Below, piece by piece: positions 28,805 through 41,256 of a stretch of 64,000 nucleotides of DNA. A program made the position numbers and the translations under genes. Within the stretch, counting starts at the first letter, position 1. Every line of letters starts with the position of its first letter. This DNA comes from Mycogone perniciosa. Its lineage: Eukaryota; Ascomycota; Sordariomycetes; Hypocreales; Hypocreaceae. The notes under the pieces were generated by a model that saw only the letters and a program-made list of their open reading frames with translations, did not search any database and was not told the origin of the DNA. The stretch spans positions 124,001 to 188,000 of the forward strand of contig JAOALB010000016.1 of assembly GCA_025331125.1 (NCBI GenBank). Reading direction: 5' to 3'.

Positions 28805-30617
28805 CTACACAAGTGTCTTTTCCACCTTTACCAAAATCACACTGTTTGTCGAAAACTTTCCGTTGGCATTTCTCAACTCTATGAATCTGTATCCCTGAGC
28901 TAAGCGATCAAGACGCACACAAGCCCATGCTGCAAGATCGTCTCTACCAATCTCATCATCCCTCACCGTAAACCTCACAAACGCAAGCTTCTCGATCAAG
29001 CCGGGGACATTCTTAAACTCGAGCTTCTCGGCTTCAAGGTCAATATTGCAACCCTTGTGGGTGCGTGTTCGGGCCTTGAGTGGCTCGCTGCCATTCTCGC
29101 TGGAAGAGGGGAAGTGGATAGAGACCTTGATATAGGGCTTGAACCCTTTTGCATTTTTGTCAGAAGTAGGTAGTGGGATGGATTGCCCAGCGAGAAAGGT
29201 GAGCGAGAGGGAAAGAGTGGCGGTCTTGGGTAACTCTTTGGATCCTGGGAGGTATCCTGGCGTATAGTTAGTTGAGTTATTCAATAGTCTTGCAAGCAAT
29301 TACAAGTTTACCTTCGGGCTTCAAGACATAGCCCCCCGTTCCATCAAACATTCCCGTGTTCAACATCATGCCCACGTCCTTGTTCTGGAAGTTCATGGCA
29401 ACCATTTGGGCGCCACCAGCCCAACTGTCGATTGGATTAATATTCGAACTGTCGATCCTCAAGCCCGAAGGATACACCCGCAAGAGATGACTTTTATTGT
29501 GGTTGAGAAGAGCCTCCCGCTGCTTCTCCCAATGATCAATGAGTTTGTTTTCACCCAAGGAGAAAATATGTGTCGGTAGAGTGGCCTCTGGCTGTAACCA
29601 TGATTTGAACGATACACCCCTGATGTTGGAAAGCTTGCTGAGCTCCGGAATGATCTTTGGGGCCTTCTTTGGTTTTGCGGCGTCGACTGACGCTTGCCCA
29701 TTCCCAGTGCTTTCAACCTTTTCGAGGGACGAGTCGGGAGGAACATATTTGGCTTTGATCAGAATCTTTCCTCGCAAATCATTGGGACTGGGAAGTTTTT
29801 CGGCTCCGGTCTCGGGTTCTACAACTAATAGACCAGCCCATACCTCTTTCATGATGTCCACCATGACGCCTTGCTGCTGTGCCGAGCAGTGCACCTCAAG
29901 GCTAACAATAAGGGGCAAAGAGGGAGAAAGATCTTTCTGGTATGCCTCGCGAATGGCAACACATACATCCCTAAAGGAAACCTCCTTCGTGAGTGTGTAT
30001 CCGTGCAGCACCCTCGGCTCCACGACCGCGGCCTCAACTTCCTCCCCTTCAACTCTCTCCTCCTTGCCCATGACCGAATCTTTGAACTTGCTCTTGATTT
30101 GGTCATACGTAGACCGAGCAGAACGCTTCTTCTTTTCCCCTAACTCCTTCTTCTTCTCCTTGCGGGCAGTCTTCTTTACTACGGCTTCATCATCGCTGGA
30201 TGAGACCTCAGAGTCGGAATCGCTGCCATCCCATAGGTCGATTTCGAGGCATTTACAGTTCGCAAGCAAGACATTTGTGTAGGCGCTAGTCGATGATGTT
30301 GATGAGAGCTGATTTCCTTCAAGGTACGTGTTGTGACTACTATTAACATAATAGCTCGACAACGGCAACGAAAGGTCCTCGTTCTTGCTCGGCAATGTAA
30401 TGGAGCCGTCTGCAGATGTCATGTATGCAAGAAACCCGCTGAAGTCGAGGTCCGGCAGGCTGAGCAGATGGGCCGTGGCTTCAGCGGCTTCATCGTGATT
30501 CTGGACTCCCCGAACAAAGGTCCTGACCTGGGCGCTTGTCCATTTGTCATCCGGACCAGCGTGCTTTTTGAAGAGGTGTTTCAAGTAGGCTAGGACGTTT
30601 TCTTCGAGAATGGCCAT
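28805..30617 (-). CDS. Phosphoinositide-specific phospholipase C, 585 aa, two exons
   Basis: PI-PLC cleaves PIP2 to diacylglycerol and IP3 in calcium signalling. Exons are 29312-30617 and 28805-29256, splice GAAG|gtaaac...cgccag|GATAC. In order: EF-hand-like helices (1-90), X domain with catalytic His in SSHNTYL, Glu/Asp in CLEIDLWDG, second His in VLHGYTLT and EVHCSAQQQ; Y domain with KSHLLRVYPSGLRIDSSN and GGAQMVAMNFQ; then C2. All residues expected for catalysis are present. There is no PH domain, as in many short fungal PLCs. An unusual Ser/Asp then Lys-rich insertion of about 70 residues splits the X domain between the two active-site segments. The gene converges on the SYG-rich gene. 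Confidence 0.95.
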
Positions 30618-31107
30618 GGCGTTGATGAGCTGTCTTGTCTCTAAAAGGTTGGAAACGGGAGGTCTGTAATAAAAGGAGAAAAAGGGAGGAGAAATGAGGT
30701 GTTCTGTGTCGGCTGTTTATCTGAGGTGAGTTGGCAATGAATCGCACCTGCCTCCAAACTTCAAGCACTGATGAGTGAGGCTAAGCCCTTTTGCACTGAA
30801 TAGCCCAAGTGGAGCTCTTGAATCCAGTGAGGTGAGGGGAAGCAACTCGGGTTTTTTAGGCTCACATGTTGCCCAACTCAATGCGACGGATTGGGTATTA
30901 ATAGCTGCAGCGTCTGCCAATCACTGCTGTTCCTCTCATTAACCTCGCGTGAATTGCGTCGTCGTCGGAAACTGGATGAAATTCCAAAATACCTAAGATT
31001 TACAGAAATTGTTGTCCTTCCCAAATGAGATCTGACCAGGCGCCCTAAGGGATATGAGACCAGAGAAGAAAAAAAGTCAAAGAGCCAATATTTTCATAAT
31101 TCGTTAG
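30618..31107. other. Intergenic: PI-PLC promoter and NRDE2 3-prime end
   Basis: Both neighbours are on the minus strand. The part next to 30618 is the PLC promoter and leader with A/G-rich sequence. I see no gene. Confidence 0.55.
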
Positions 31108-34100
31108 TTAGACATGTTCAAGTGGGTGGCAAATCCTTAATCCTTTCGAGGATATTGTGTTATGCACTGCTACCAACTCTTCAGACTCCATATCGCGAAT
31201 CAGCGTCATAAACGCTTCCATCATCACGTCCTTAGACCCGGGGCAGTGCCTCAACGCCCTGTAAAATACGTCTTTTCCTTTGGCTCGTAGTTGCTTTTGA
31301 GAGTGGCAGAATCGAATGTAGGATATCCAGAGCATCGGGCTGTTTTTGCAAGTATCACTCGACAATGCATGCTCGAATGCAGCTTTTGTCGTATTGACAT
31401 TGCCGAGGTTGATCTCATGCTGGATGGCAAACACGCGACTGCTGACACAATCATGTGGTTTTACAAACACCTTGTCGTGAAGGAGGTCGCGGGTTTCATC
31501 GATAACTCGGAGACTTGCGTCTGACCACTCAAACAGCGAGAGGAAAACGGTGTTTCGAGGAAATACGCCGATAAACCGAGACAGCTGCTCGCGCATGTAT
31601 ACTCTTCGAAATGGCCTAGTCCGATTAGCTTCAATTCCTCCCTCCACACAAAAATACATACCCCTTTGATGCGTTAAAGTACAACACTTGAGCTGCAAAC
31701 TGGAGTACACGTTCATGAGCTGTGGTCCCAGCATACTTGCGAGCCCGAAACTCCTGAGAAACCATCTCAACGGTATCCATTGCAGCTGCAATATTGCCTT
31801 GCGATATCGACGTTGGCTCCGAGTTCCCTTCTGCTGTGAGGTATGAGAGCAAAACAAGGCTCTCCCCAAGTACGCTCGCTCCGTCGAGATCCCCGGCCAA
31901 AAGGAAATCGTGAAAGCTCGATGTAAAGATTTGGTGAGTTTTGAGCAGTGTTGTGTTGCCAACTTCAGAGTTGTCAACCTGTGGTCCTCTCAGAGTCTCA
32001 TCCACTGATGAGCAGAGTGCTCTTGTTGCCAAATTCTTGCTTCCCTTTTCCAACTCGATCCAACTCCAGGTTTTGTAAAATAGGAAACCGTGCCACTTTG
32101 TAGATAGCTGGGAGGATTCTGTCGCGGAAGAAAGGACCTTGATCGATATGCTAGCGTCGTTGGCGAATTCGGCAAGTGCATAGGCGTTGTAGAGCTCAGC
32201 ATTCGCTGGATACCGCTTCAGGAGCGCCTTGGCAGGCTTCTTAATAGTTGCAGGTTGTGTCGAGAAACATAAGGCCATGTAGTACTGTGCCAGGCCTTCG
32301 ATTCCCGCCGAATGAACGAGTTGTCTCAGCGTCTCTGACATCCAAGCCAAATCGACAATCGGATTTTGAAGCGCGGAAGCAAGATAATGAAACCATTTTG
32401 CGCCGCCAAAAAGCAAGCTAGGGGATGGTGCTGTATGTAGACCTCCGCCGTCGAATCGTGGCCCCTTTCTAGTAGAATTGTCTAGGTCCATGTCTGGTTT
32501 CTTAGGAGCCTCCAAGTCAATATTACCAAGAGCTGATGCAAAGAATTGGTCTTTGTAAGCCACTTCTGTCCAATCACTGGTCCTAAAGGCAGGAGGGAAT
32601 CCAGAGAAGAGTAAAAATGCGTCGCTAAGTTGCTCCATAACATCTGGGAGGATGGCTTCGGGCATTAGAAAGAGGAATGGTTTGATGTCGGTGTACATCA
32701 CCACTCTAAATGGATCATCGTCAGTTCCATCGTCCATCATCCTCGCAGGCATTTTAGCTTTCTGCGCTCTCTGCAGTTCGAGGTATCCCCAGGCCTTGTA
32801 GACATCTCTTGAAGAAGGGGGTTCAGTTAAATCGTCCGTAATGGGCTTGGGTGGATCTCCCAATCCTCCAGCTTCAACATAAGATCTCCAACCTTTGGCA
32901 TCAACTTCTCCAATCCTTGGAATCTCACTTTCCCAGAAATCTTGGAACAACTCTATTGCAGACAGCTCGCTCTCGATTTTAGACGGCCGGAAAATATTGA
33001 GTTCCAGCAGACCCTGCCATGCGGCAACGGCCAACTCCTTGTATCCAGCATCATGGACGAATCGAGTTGCTCTCAAGAACACAAAAATAGCCTCTTCGAA
33101 AGAGAGTTTTGGAGAATCGGGCGCAACGTGCGCCAGTACATGCCGTAACCGGTCAAGGATGGTTTTCTTGATATCCTCGTACTGAAATGTGGTGATGTTC
33201 GTGATCAAGAAATCGAGATACGTATTCCACAGAGAAATATCATCATCTCCGTCCTTGCAAATCTCTGACCATTTCTTTGCAGTAATTTTACTGCTCCATA
33301 CCTTGGCACCTTCTCCCATCAGGTTAACCAGAACACGCCTTCGATCTTCAGGGTGCTTTGTGTTCGAAAGAGCAGACTCAAGCATTGAGACTTTGATCTC
33401 TGCGAAACTGTGCGCTTCATTTTCAAGAATCGTATGGTCAATGTCCTCACCAGCTTTTAGTAAGGCATCTTGATGGTCCACAAGCTCCAGCCACGCGTCA
33501 ATGTCCTCGGGGTTGTCCTTGACTCGTTTGTTTAGTTGTATGGACTTCCACCTGAGCGGATTATTCTGAGCTGTAACTGTGATTTCGATGGACGCGTCTG
33601 AATCCTCATCAGAGTCACTGGCTAGGTCTTGCCGCGGCTTCGCCTTGCCCTCAATGGACCGGTAAGACGGCTGTTCATCTTCATCAGACGAGGCATCATT
33701 TACTTGACCACGCTTCCGCTTCTTTGAAGAGCCTACAGGTATATACCCATCGATTTCGTCATCCTCAGTGTTTTGATGCCGTGCTCGCACATTCACGACT
33801 GGTCGTGGCCTAGCCCATAATACTTTAGAGCGTAGTCCATCTCTATCAAAGGTCGACGATCCTTCGCCAGGCATGCGAAGGCTAAACTGATCCCTCGGTC
33901 CATCACGGTGTATGACCAAGCGGCCAACAGTGCCCAGCACTCTTTCAGATCGATGACGACGATAGGCCGGTATTTGAGCTTTGTCGATACCCCCGTACTT
34001 GACGATCAAGGGATCTCCTTTGGTATCAATTACAAAGAGACCTGGAACGCCAACTGGTCTAGGAGTAGGTTTCGTGTCTCTTGTCCGGTTTACCGTCTTC

Positions 34101-34300
34101 TCCCGGCTTCGAGATCGTCGCCGTTCTCTATGGCGATGAGTCTCATGGCGGCTGTGCCGTGATCGATGATGCTCGTCGGATCTTTGGCCACTGGACTTGT
34201 CCTCTCGATCCTGCTTCTTGCGAATCTCATGTCCCCTCTCGTGCTCCTTTGCGGTCTCCTTTGCGGGCTCCTTTAGCCTGAATGACGAGAAATTGGGCAT
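31108..34300 (-). CDS. NRDE2: NRDE2-family nuclear RNA-processing protein, 1048 aa, two exons
   Basis: NRDE2 (Nrl1 in fission yeast) binds the exosome helicase MTR4 and spliceosomal partners, and acts in nuclear RNA surveillance and splicing; in worms it is needed for nuclear RNAi. Exons are 31662-34300 and 31108-31615; the 46-nt intron restores KGPFRRVYMREQLSRFIG. The N-terminus has a basic RSRH/RERRRSRS region, then the family hallmark DPLIVKYGG-like segment and WKSIQLNKRVKDNPEDIDAWLELVDHQ, which opens a long array of HAT/TPR-like helical repeats. I start at the ATG at 34300 (MPNFSSFRL), which fits the family better than the upstream ATG at 34345. Confidence 0.92.
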
Positions 34301-34838
34301 ATTTTGTTTACGACCGGAAGCTTGCTGATAGGAACTTGGCAACAATATTTGGCTAGTGTGATGCTACTATGTATTACTACTAATCCAGATAGCGCGAAAG
34401 GCAACAACTCGTAAAGATGACGCGTGTACACGTGACCGCTGACAGGGCCATCTGCTGACAGATAATTGCCAAGGCGGGACTAGAGCTTGGAGATATATTC
34501 TCGTAATCTCAACTAATGGCGTTAGCTGCGGTAAGTGGGTCATAAGCCACAGACAGAGCGCTGATTGAGATTATCGATCGTATGGAGTAACTACGGAATA
34601 CTCCGACCGGAGTACAGGTGTCTCGGTTCGCGCTCAAAGTTTCCTCGATCAAACCGCCGCCCTACTACGTATTCCATGTGAACACTCCACATCCCATCAA
34701 TCTTCCCGCAGGCTTACGCCGCTCAATTGACCCGGGCAAGAAGAGTTGGGTACAAATTAAGTTCCCCGAAGGGTCAGCCTGTCTCGTATTCCGCCTCGAA
34801 GCATCATCCCCTTTCCTCCCTCAGTACAAAAACCGGCG
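34301..34838. promoter_or_regulatory. Divergent region between NRDE2 and the ketosphinganine reductase gene
   Basis: About 540 bases between divergent starts. It holds degenerate copies of the TACGGAG motif at about 34580-34615 (TATGGAGTA, TACGGAATACTCCG, CGGAGTAC). No other site is clear. Confidence 0.5.
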
Positions 34839-35993
34839 ATGTGTATCGAGTCCTTGCTGGAACATCGATATTGGATCTTGCCTGCTATAGTATCACTTGT
34901 CCTGGGAATACTTACGACAATGGGTTTCTTCGGCGGAAACAAGATGCCCGTGGAGGGCAAGGTTGGTCAATCCTCCTACGTCATCGCCAGTATTGCCATG
35001 CTCACAATAAACCATCACAGACTGTCCTCTTAACTGGCGCATCCGAAGGCATGGGCCTTTCAGTCGCCAAACAACTTGCTGCAAAGGGTGCCAACATCAT
35101 CCTCCTCTCGCGCAGCGCCGCCAAACTAGAAGAAGCCCTCAAAATCGTCCAAGTCCGTCAGAACTCTCTTCCTTCTCCATATACCTCCCATCTGACACCC
35201 CACACAGGCCGCCGCAAAGGATCCCAACACTCAGCGATTCCACATCATCCCCGCAGATGTATCCGCTCCTTCGTACGCCGACGCCATCATCGCTGAAGCT
35301 ATCCAGTGGAATAACGGCAAGGCGCTTGATATTGTGTGGTGCATTGCCGGCGTGGCACGCCCAGAGCTGTTCCTCGATATGGACATGGCCTCGCTGCGTT
35401 ACCACATGGACGTTAATTTCTACGGCACGGCCGACATGTCCCATGCCATCTTGAAACAGTGGCTGGCCCCCGATGCTCCTGTGGAAAAGCAGCCCAAGCA
35501 CTTGATCATGACGACCAGCGTTATAACCTTCTATACCATCCCAGGATACGCCCCCTACGCCCCCTCTAAGTGGGCGATTCGAGGCCTGGCCGATACTATA
35601 TCACAAGAGGTCATGCTGTACCCTCAAAACGTCAAGGTCCATGTGGTCTACCCCGGCACCATTCTTTCACCCGGCTACGTACAGGAGACACTGTGCAAGC
35701 CCGAAATCGCCAAGATCCTCGAAGCGAGTGACCCGGAACAGACCCCCGACGAGGTCGCTGCGGCCGCTATCCAAGGACTAGAACGAGGCGATTACTTCGT
35801 CACCGTCTCATGGCTCGGGGTCTTGATGAAGTGGGGGATGCTAGGCGGCTCGTTCCGAAACAATTGGATCACCGATACCCTCGGGGCGTGGCTCGTGGCG
35901 ATTGTTTGGATGTTTGTCCAGCCTGATGTGCATGGCAAGATCAGGAAGTTTGCGAAGACTCATGGTCATCCTAACACATACAAGAAGCAATAA
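34839..35993 (+). CDS. 3-ketodihydrosphingosine reductase (SDR family), 346 aa, three exons
   Basis: This ER enzyme (TSC10/KSR1) reduces 3-ketosphinganine to sphinganine with NADPH, the second step of sphingolipid synthesis. Exons are 34839-34961, 35021-35152 and 35208-35993. The Rossmann motif TGASEGMG, the serine in MTTSV and the catalytic pair YAPSK are intact. An N-terminal hydrophobic segment (YWILPAIVSLVLGILTT) and another near the C-terminus (GAWLVAIVWMFV) would anchor it in the ER membrane. A shorter form starting at MGFFGGNKMPVEGK within exon 1 is possible and would lack the N-terminal anchor. The neighbour genes have no sphingolipid link. Confidence 0.92.
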
Positions 35994-36099
35994 GCTCTTC
36001 TTCGATGATGATGATTTTTTTAAAGAATTTGAGACTTTATTATGTTTCGCGTGTATGTGGAGGTTATGTACACTCTGATAATGATTAATCCATTCCATT

Positions 36100-39000
36100 C
36101 TAAACGCCGCTCCACTTGCCAAACTTGGTATATCTCTTGAACATTTCTCTCAGGATGGCTCTTCCGCTGCTATCCATAGCATCATTGAGTATCTTCCTAA
36201 TCTCTGGGGGCGTGATGTCAAAGATGGAGTTCATCGCTGGCTCCAGCGCCTCCCTTACTTCCCTCGACACGTTGGCCTCGAGCTGCAGTTTGACGTATTG
36301 CATCAAGACGAGATACATATGTCGTCCAGCGGAGCGTTTCGCCGCGTCTGTCGCCGAGTCCAAGGCACTTTGGTGCTGCGATCGGGATACAGCGCCAGCG
36401 GTGGGCTCGCAGATGAGGGTGATCAAACGGCCATACAAATGCGCCATCGACTCTTGCGTAATGCCATCTCCAGTGCTATTGGTTTGGTTGATCAGGTTGC
36501 AGAGAAGAGCTTGCACGGTGGTCAATAACATGTGATAGTGGCCTTCCAATCGTAGCCGGTGCTTCCTGATAATGGTTCCAACCAGCTTGCATAACCATGT
36601 AAAAGGTACAGCAGCATCTGTTGTCTTTGACGAAGCTAGATCGCATACAGTGCTCAGGGTGACCTCAATGTTCCACTGGCCCATGGCTTGCGGCTTCTTC
36701 TCCAATAAAGTATGGAGAATGCGACAGATGTAAACTGTGTTTGGCGACTTCTTCAACAAGGAGAGGCTCAGCTCGCTGTGAGCTGTTGCCAAGTCCACAC
36801 CATCTCCTTTTCCATGCAAATCAGTGCGTTCTGCCCTCCATTAGCTTAATTCGTAACACAACGACGAGTTATTCACGTACCGATAAGTTGGCTGACGACA
36901 TGTTGAATAGCAAGTATTTGGCCATCTGTGTCGAAGCCTCCTGTGTATTCGTTGATCAAATCCCCAAGATACTGAGCCATGCTGGAGGTGTCCATGCTCG
37001 CAGTTATAGAAGCCACATACTCCTTCAGAAGGGGTTCGCGAGACTTCGACGGCAAGTTATCCAGGCCAGCAAAGTTCGTGGGACGAGGGGCTTCCATTTC
37101 ACTCGCCAAATAAGTGTGAAGGAAAACTTGAATTTTCCATGCCCTCAGGTCGCCATTATTCATGGCTTCCTTGGCCCTCTTCTCAAGTTTCCGGACCGCG
37201 GATGATTTATGGTTGGACAATCCCGCAACATCTCTGACCGCAGTCGCTGCATTCACAGAGGCGAAGAGGGTTAGGTCCATTATAGCCTCATGTTTGGCCA
37301 AGAGCTTTTTGTCCGCCATAAAATCGCCGAGCACAGACATGATAGCCTCCGCCAATACCTTCCTAGCGTTTTGTGGCAGTTGACCCAGCTCAGAGTGACT
37401 TTGGAAAGTTGGCGACCGACTGAGCTCAGATGCCAAAGCTTTCAAGAGCGTGATACGGAAAGGTAGCAGCTTCGCGGATTCTTTCTCCTTCTTGGAGGAG
37501 ACTGTTCCACAGTCTGAGACGAACGTCAAGCTTTCGGTGAAATATTTGATGCTTCGCTCATCATTGTTTTCTGTCATTTGCTTGATTGTGGTGGATGCCA
37601 TGAAGAAATATCTCTCGATGAGCTCAAGTAAACACTCATCACTTGTTGAATCTTCCAACGAGAGGCCCGACATAGCATCGGCAAGATCCACGAGATTCGA
37701 GAACTGCATCCCCTCATAAAAGGTAGGTCGCGACATCATCTTAGTCGCGAGATCAAGAACCAACTTCCACCCTTCCAGGGGCACCCGCTTGGGAGATTTG
37801 ACCATCCTTGCTCTGCGCTTATCCAGGGCCAGCATAATCTGCTCTCGCTGCGAACGACTGAAAGCTTCCAGCGGTATGCTGCTCAGTGTCCGAATCCACA
37901 TTTGGGCCTGCTCACCTGGCCAGCACTTCTCCTTTTCGGACTCGCCCAGGGCAGAGATGAGACGATCAACCAAATTCCGGGAGAGCTTGGCGTCACTGAG
38001 ATTGACATCATTCTGTAACAAGGCATCCCACAAGGTCTGTAAACCAGGAGCACTGGACTTTTTGTTAGAGATTGCCGTTTCCAGCGCCGCTGGTAATTCT
38101 CCTGTCTTCCCTGACAGGAGTCGACAAAGCCGACTCGAACCAAGAAGATACCATGCCAGATATTGTTGTAATGCAAGCTCATCGTCAAACTCCAACTTTG
38201 CCTCAAGATCGAGACACGATGATAGTTTCGTGATTTCCAGGATATTGTGAGACGCAATCTTTCCCACAAACCGCGCCGTAAATTTCTCCACCAATGCGGC
38301 TGGTTCGGTAACCAGTTCCTCGTCTTGGCTTGTCAGGTCCCAGATTTGGTAGCAGCATTTAAGCGCCTCAAACGTTTCAGCGGACCTGATTGACCCCTTT
38401 CGCAAAATCCTTGACAACTCGTCCTTGACCTGTGCCCAGATTTCGCCCCTTTCGGCCAGTGAAACCCACGACATGGTCTTCGCAACAACTCTCCATTTCA
38501 AGGCTATGGTGCTTGACGAGCCAGTCACTGGCAAGACTAGGTCGAGCAACCTCATTCCCATGGCATCAATGAAAGGCTCGCTGCGAATTCCCTGAGCAAT
38601 AGCATTCGAGAAAAGACAATACATTTGCACAGGTGCGTCCATTCCTCCAACCCATTCAACAACTCCAAGAAGCTGTTGTGGAGACATTTCCGACTCAAGC
38701 AAGGAAGACAGGGAGTCATTCTGCTTTTCCTTTCGCCCGACATCACACCAAGGGTTATGAGGATTGTATTTTTTCCCGTCAATCAAGCAGAGTTGCTGAA
38801 ACCAAAGTCGCAGAAAACCAGAAAGATCTCGACGTGTTCGGAACCCTTGTCGTATGGCTCTGATAAGATCGAATTTCGCTTTATGATCACCATTGACGAC
38901 GTTATCCCCAAGACTCCTGACGCAAACGTCCTTCAGCAGGTGGCTTCCCTCCTCGGACCCTTGAAAGATCTCTGGGTTGCATATGGCAGCATTGGCAACC

Positions 39001-40249
39001 AAACTCCAGTCCGTTTGTCCCTCTCCTAGACCATAGTCGCGACATACTTGGCGAAGGTCTCCGACATCGACAGCTATAGACTTTTGAATTGCCTGTCTCA
39101 AGACATACCCCATAAGAAGACTGCGGTCAGGTCTCTTCCTGATCTTTGCCTCGACAGCCTGGAATATCCGATTCATCCATGCTGCATTGTTTTTGCGCAT
39201 GTCACGTTCAGTGGAAAGTTCGGAGGCTCCAGCGGCAAGAAAGTAGACGGCGGGGGCCAAGACTCCAGTGTTTTCATTTAAAACGTCGAGAGCCCGTGTA
39301 ATAGCCTCAGAATCCTGTCGATGAACAAAGGCAGTGCGCGCCGGAAGAATGAAGTTTCGGTGCATGAACTTTTGTAAATCCGAGCTCCATCGAGCCGCTA
39401 GGGTCTCGTTGATGTCCCTTTCTTGGGTTTGGGGGAAAGTCTGTATCTTGCTGAGAATCGCGGCAGCAGGTTTGAACAAATGTGTTGCAACTTCCAAGAT
39501 GTCATCAGGGCCTTGCAGATGGAGGTCCCATATCGCAGATACTGTCGCGATCCAGCTTTCTCGGCCTTCGACATCATCGCATATGTCACTTGTTAGGAGG
39601 TGGTCGCAAATCGTCAGCGAAAGAGAGGAAATCGTCGCAGCTTCGCTTGCCGAGGTACAGAATAGAGACTTGATGTGCTCGGCTCCTATTCTGTCACGCG
39701 AGCCCCCTGCCTTGTCGTCAAGTCGGCTCAGTAGGGATTTCAGAATATGAAACACAGCTTGAGCCGTTGCTAAGCAGTTCTCCGAGCTTTTTAGGTCGTC
39801 CGAGTCATAGCGGGGAGCAGGCGACCTCTTTCTCTTTGGGCTTGAAGAACCAGGTTCCTGCGTCGGTTTTGAGATGTCTTTCAGAGTCTGTTGGAGCACA
39901 GAGACAAATCTCCGATCGGCTAAAGATTTCGCGAGGGAGAACAGAGGAATCCTTTGGAAAACGCAATCCAGAATCGTCCACGTTAGAGGGTATCTTCTCA
40001 TTGTTTCGGCACCTTGAGATTTTCCGTTCATAGACTTGAGCAGCCATCTTAAAGCGCTCTCCTCCGCTGCGTGGAATTGGTCGTCTGAGGACTCCGTGAG
40101 GTTCCTCCAAAGAACTTGGAGATTTTCTCCATCTGCCCCAGGCCCATTTTGATCGAGACCTCTCACGGTCTTGATGAGATCCGTCTTACCCTTCTCTATA
40201 GTTTAGCATCATCGCCACAGCCAATCACGTAGATTGAAAAACCTACCAT
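36100..40249 (-). CDS. urb2: URB2/NPA2 ribosome-biogenesis protein, 1348 aa, three exons
   Basis: URB2 is a large helical nucleolar protein needed early in 60S subunit assembly. The main exon is 36881-40193 and the last is 36100-36830; the splice CTTATCG|gtacgt...ggcag|AACGC gives LIERTDLHGK. The C-terminal block (AHLYGRLITLICEP, then SAGRHMYLVLMQY) is the conserved Urb2/Npa2 domain. The frame of the large exon has no usable ATG: it is open upstream only to a stop. The best model is a first exon whose coding part is just ATG (40247-40249), followed by a 53-nt intron with GTAGGT donor, giving MKGKTDLIKTVRGLDQNG. The start is therefore inferred. It converges with the KSR gene (106 bases between stops). 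Confidence 0.85.
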
Positions 40250-40650
40250 GAGTAGAGCAAAGGGAGCTGAAGCCCCATGAACCGGTTATTTTCTTGGGAA
40301 GTGACAAACTTCACGGGCGGAATATTCCCAATATTCTTAACTCGAAAATGTTACACTGAACTGAAGGCGTGTAAAGGCCCCACGGTCAGTTGTAGCTTCA
40401 CCAAAATTTCCAAAATTCTGCCGCATCAACAGTTCCCAATTTGGCATGCCAGCCTTCACCGCTTTCGGGTATCGACGACAAGCGACCGAATGGTTTTCGT
40501 GAAGCTTGACATCACTGCATCCCAAGCTATTTTGCAGCCCTCAGTCTGGCTCTTTGACGTCAATTGCGCTCCGCATGTAAGTATCCTCAAATTCCCTTCT
40601 TCTTAGACCTCTAATTGCTCACAAATATTCGTTCAGCAACGTCTGCCATC
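40250..40650. promoter_or_regulatory. Divergent promoter between URB2 and MIC10
   Basis: About 400 bases between divergent starts. GTAAGTATCC near 40576 followed by a TTCAG at 40631-40636 could mark an intron in the MIC10 leader; this is a guess from splice-like sequence. Confidence 0.4.
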
Positions 40651-40982
40651 ATGTCCGAGACCGCCGTCCCTCCTCCCCCAAGCGCCATTTCTCGGCCAGT
40701 TAGCGAGGCTCTTCTCAACGAGAAGGTAAACATTCAGCAGCGCAGCGCTTGATTTATCGGCATTTTCTAACTAGGTTTCGATAGTGGGATCGCTGCCTTT
40801 CGAACCTCATCGTCAAGTCTACCCTCGGTCTCGGATTCGGTGTCGTCTTCTCCGTCCTCCTGTTCAAGCGAAGAGCGTGGCCTGCCTACATTGGCGCTGG
40901 GTTTGGTGCCGGACGAGCCTACGAGGAGTGCAACTTCAACCTGAAGCAGGCCGCACGGGACCTGAAGAAGCCGAGGGCATAA
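40651..40982 (+). CDS. mic10: MICOS subunit MIC10, 90 aa, two exons
   Basis: MIC10 forms hairpin oligomers in the mitochondrial inner membrane that bend cristae junctions. Exons are 40651-40725 and 40785-40982 (AGAAG|gtaaac...cgatag|TGGGAT). The two membrane segments each carry the glycine pattern needed for oligomerisation: GLGFGVVFSVLLF and YIGAGFGAGRAYEE. The N-terminus has a Pro-rich stretch then RPVSEALLNEKWDRCLSN, which is conserved in the family, and the C-terminus is short and basic. Length is normal (about 90-100). Confidence 0.95.
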
Positions 40983-41256
40983 ACGGTAGAAGAGCAGGGA
41001 CACAAAAGGAAAAAGGCTACAGTGGGTGAACAGGTGTACAATAACACACATGCGAGGGAGATAGACGATGGATCAGCCGGGCGAGGCATAAAAAACTTGC
41101 GTCGTGGGCTTCTGAGTTCGCCTGTATCAAATTCTGGCGGCTTGCAGAGTTCATTAGTTTTACTATGTACAACAATTTCATCCCAACGGACCCGACCTTC
41201 CAACTGCCGGCTCGGCCACATGTGAAAATCGCCTCCCTGATCTTAACCAACATCCA

